Assembly (NCBI GenBank): GCA_933228895.1
Contig: OW121858.1
Span: 26,001,859 to 26,065,858 of the forward strand
Source: Platycnemis pennipes
Taxonomy: Eukaryota; Arthropoda; Insecta; Odonata; Platycnemididae
Direction: 5' to 3'
Length of the DNA: 64,000 nucleotides
Shown here: piece by piece, positions 63,201 to 64,000 of the stretch
How positions within the stretch are numbered: position 1 is the stretch's first letter
Layout of the letters: the number at the start of each line of letters is the position of its first letter
Notes under the pieces: model-generated
Database searches by the model: none
What the model was told of the DNA's origin: nothing
Seen by the model: only the letters and a program-made list of their open reading frames with translations
Translations under genes and position numbers: made by a program

Positions 63201-64000
63201 CCTTTCCCCTTATTTTCTCTTTTATTCCATTTTCCCTGTTTTTTTATTAAGTTGCGTTCCCTGGATTCGAACCTGGGAACTTCACCACCGCAGCTCGGTG
63301 TTTATCCACTCCGCCACTCTCCCCCCACCTCCTTTCCTCTTATTTTCTCTTTTATTCCATTTTCCCTGTTTTTTTATTAAGTTGCGTTCCCTGGATTCAA
63401 ACCTTGGACCTTTACTTCCGCAGCTCGGTGTTTATCCACTCCGCCACTCTCCCCCCACCTCCTTTCCCCTTATTTTCTCTTTTATTCCATTTTCCCTGTT
63501 TTTTTATTAAGTGGCGTTCCCTTGATTCGAACCTGGGACCTTCACTTCCGCAGCTCGGTGTTTATCCACTCCGCCACTCTCCCCCCACATTCTTTCCTCC
63601 TATTTTCTCTTTTATTCCATTTTCCCTCTTTTATTATTAAGTGCCGTTTCCTGGATTCGAACCTGGGACCTTCACTTCCGGGCTCGGTGTTTATCCACTA
63701 CGCCACTCTCCCCCCACCTCCTTTCCACTTATTTTCTCTTTTATTCCATTTTCCCTCTTTTATTATTAAGTGCCGTTCCCTGGATTCGAACCTGGGACCT
63801 TCACTTCCGCAGCTCGGTGTTTATCCACTCCGCCACTCTCCCCCCACCTCCTTTCCCCTTATTTTCTCTTTTATTCCATTTTCCCTCTCTTTTTATTAAG
63901 TGCCGTTCCCTGGATTCGAACCTGGGACCTTCACTTCCGCAGCTCGGTGTTTATCCACTACGCCACTCTCCCCCCACCTCCTTTCCCCTTATTTTCTCTT
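51285..64000. repeat. Second copy of 24,966-37,681, running off the window
   Basis: The match begins just after CTCCCACCACC (A at 51,284 is C in the counterpart) and is unbroken to the last base, so its right limit is not in view. It includes the deletion units at 52,121-52,337, higher-order repeats at 54,459-59,655, and the 35.4-36.4 kb block at 61,733-62,730. Confidence 0.9.

Larger units (their letters stand above)
1..64000. repeat. 130-bp tRNA-like tandem satellite array, about 490 units
   Basis: The sequence repeats with a 130-bp period from the first to the last base, with all units in one orientation. A typical unit reads, on the plus strand, GTGCCGTTCCCTGG, then ATTCGAACCTGGGACC, TTCACTTCCGCAGCTCGG, TGTTTATCCACTCCGCCAC, then a C-rich run, then a T/C-rich spacer ending TTTTTTTATTAA. 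Most units are exactly 130 bp; some are 129 (one T fewer in the spacer, or CCGGGCTCGG replacing CCGCAGCTCGG), and rare units are 118 or 99 bp. Neighbouring units differ by several substitutions, whereas units many kilobases apart can be identical, which means whole blocks were copied. No stretch over 300 bp falls outside the array. This class of sequence is a eukaryotic satellite; the species and any named family cannot be told from the sequence. Confidence 0.97.

Noticed and set aside
34..63899. Hundreds of plus-strand open reading frames of 70-216 codons
   Set aside because: They overlap in all three frames, follow the 130-bp period, have no start context and are translations of an antisense tRNA-like repeat plus a pyrimidine-rich spacer. 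No frame is favoured, so none is listed as a gene.
1..64000. CRISPR array
   Set aside because: The repeats are contiguous 130-bp units without unique spacers; variation is spread over the unit and long-range copies are identical.
1..64000. Bacterial or phage sequence
   Set aside because: No coding genes, ribosome binding sites or operons over 64 kb; the tandem structure with Pol III-type boxes fits eukaryotic satellite DNA.

Overview
The whole 64-kb window is one tandem satellite array. The repeat unit is about 130 bp and occurs roughly 490 times, head to tail and always in the same orientation. I found no unique sequence, no protein-coding gene, no rRNA and no recognisable transposon. Such an array points to eukaryotic heterochromatin (centromeric, pericentromeric, subtelomeric or similar). 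Nothing in the sequence identifies the species.

Each unit has two halves. About 70 bp is a tRNA-like module read on the minus strand. It has an RNA polymerase III box A (TGGCGGAGTGG) and a box B (GGTTCGAATCC) that matches the consensus. It can fold into a degenerate cloverleaf, but it does not look like a working tRNA. The other 60 bp is a pyrimidine-rich spacer (purine-rich on the minus strand) containing a 21-nt mirror repeat and a T7-T8 run. Long open frames exist in all three plus-strand frames only because the unit is stop-poor and 130 = 3n+1, so the frames rotate. They are antisense-tRNA translations, not genes.

Above the monomer there is a patchwork of segmental duplications with almost no divergence: an 8,142-bp offset (about 1.52-3.79 kb with 9.67-11.93 kb); a 5,544-bp offset (6.13-9.63 with 11.67-15.18 kb); a 10,871-bp near-tandem duplication (9.58-20.40 with 20.45-31.28 kb); 14-mer and 12-mer higher-order repeats of 1,819 and 1,559 bp (17.3-20.4, 28.1-33.3 and 54.5-59.7 kb); a 21,005-bp offset (15.36-17.97 with 36.36-38.98 kb); a 3,378-bp offset (35.4-36.4 with 38.8-39.8 kb); a 3,548-bp perfect tandem (41.98-49.07 kb); a 9.19-kb offset (40.4-41.95 with 49.6-51.1 kb); and a 26,319-bp offset (24.97-37.68 kb with 51.29 kb to the end of the window, continuing outside).

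The most divergent and presumably oldest monomers lie at about 41.4-43.6, 45.7-47.2 and 50.6-51.0 kb and carry an extra 22-bp junction motif. The main biological interest is a satellite in which every monomer carries an apparently intact internal Pol III/TFIIIC promoter on one strand and almost no monomer carries a Pol III terminator on that strand.
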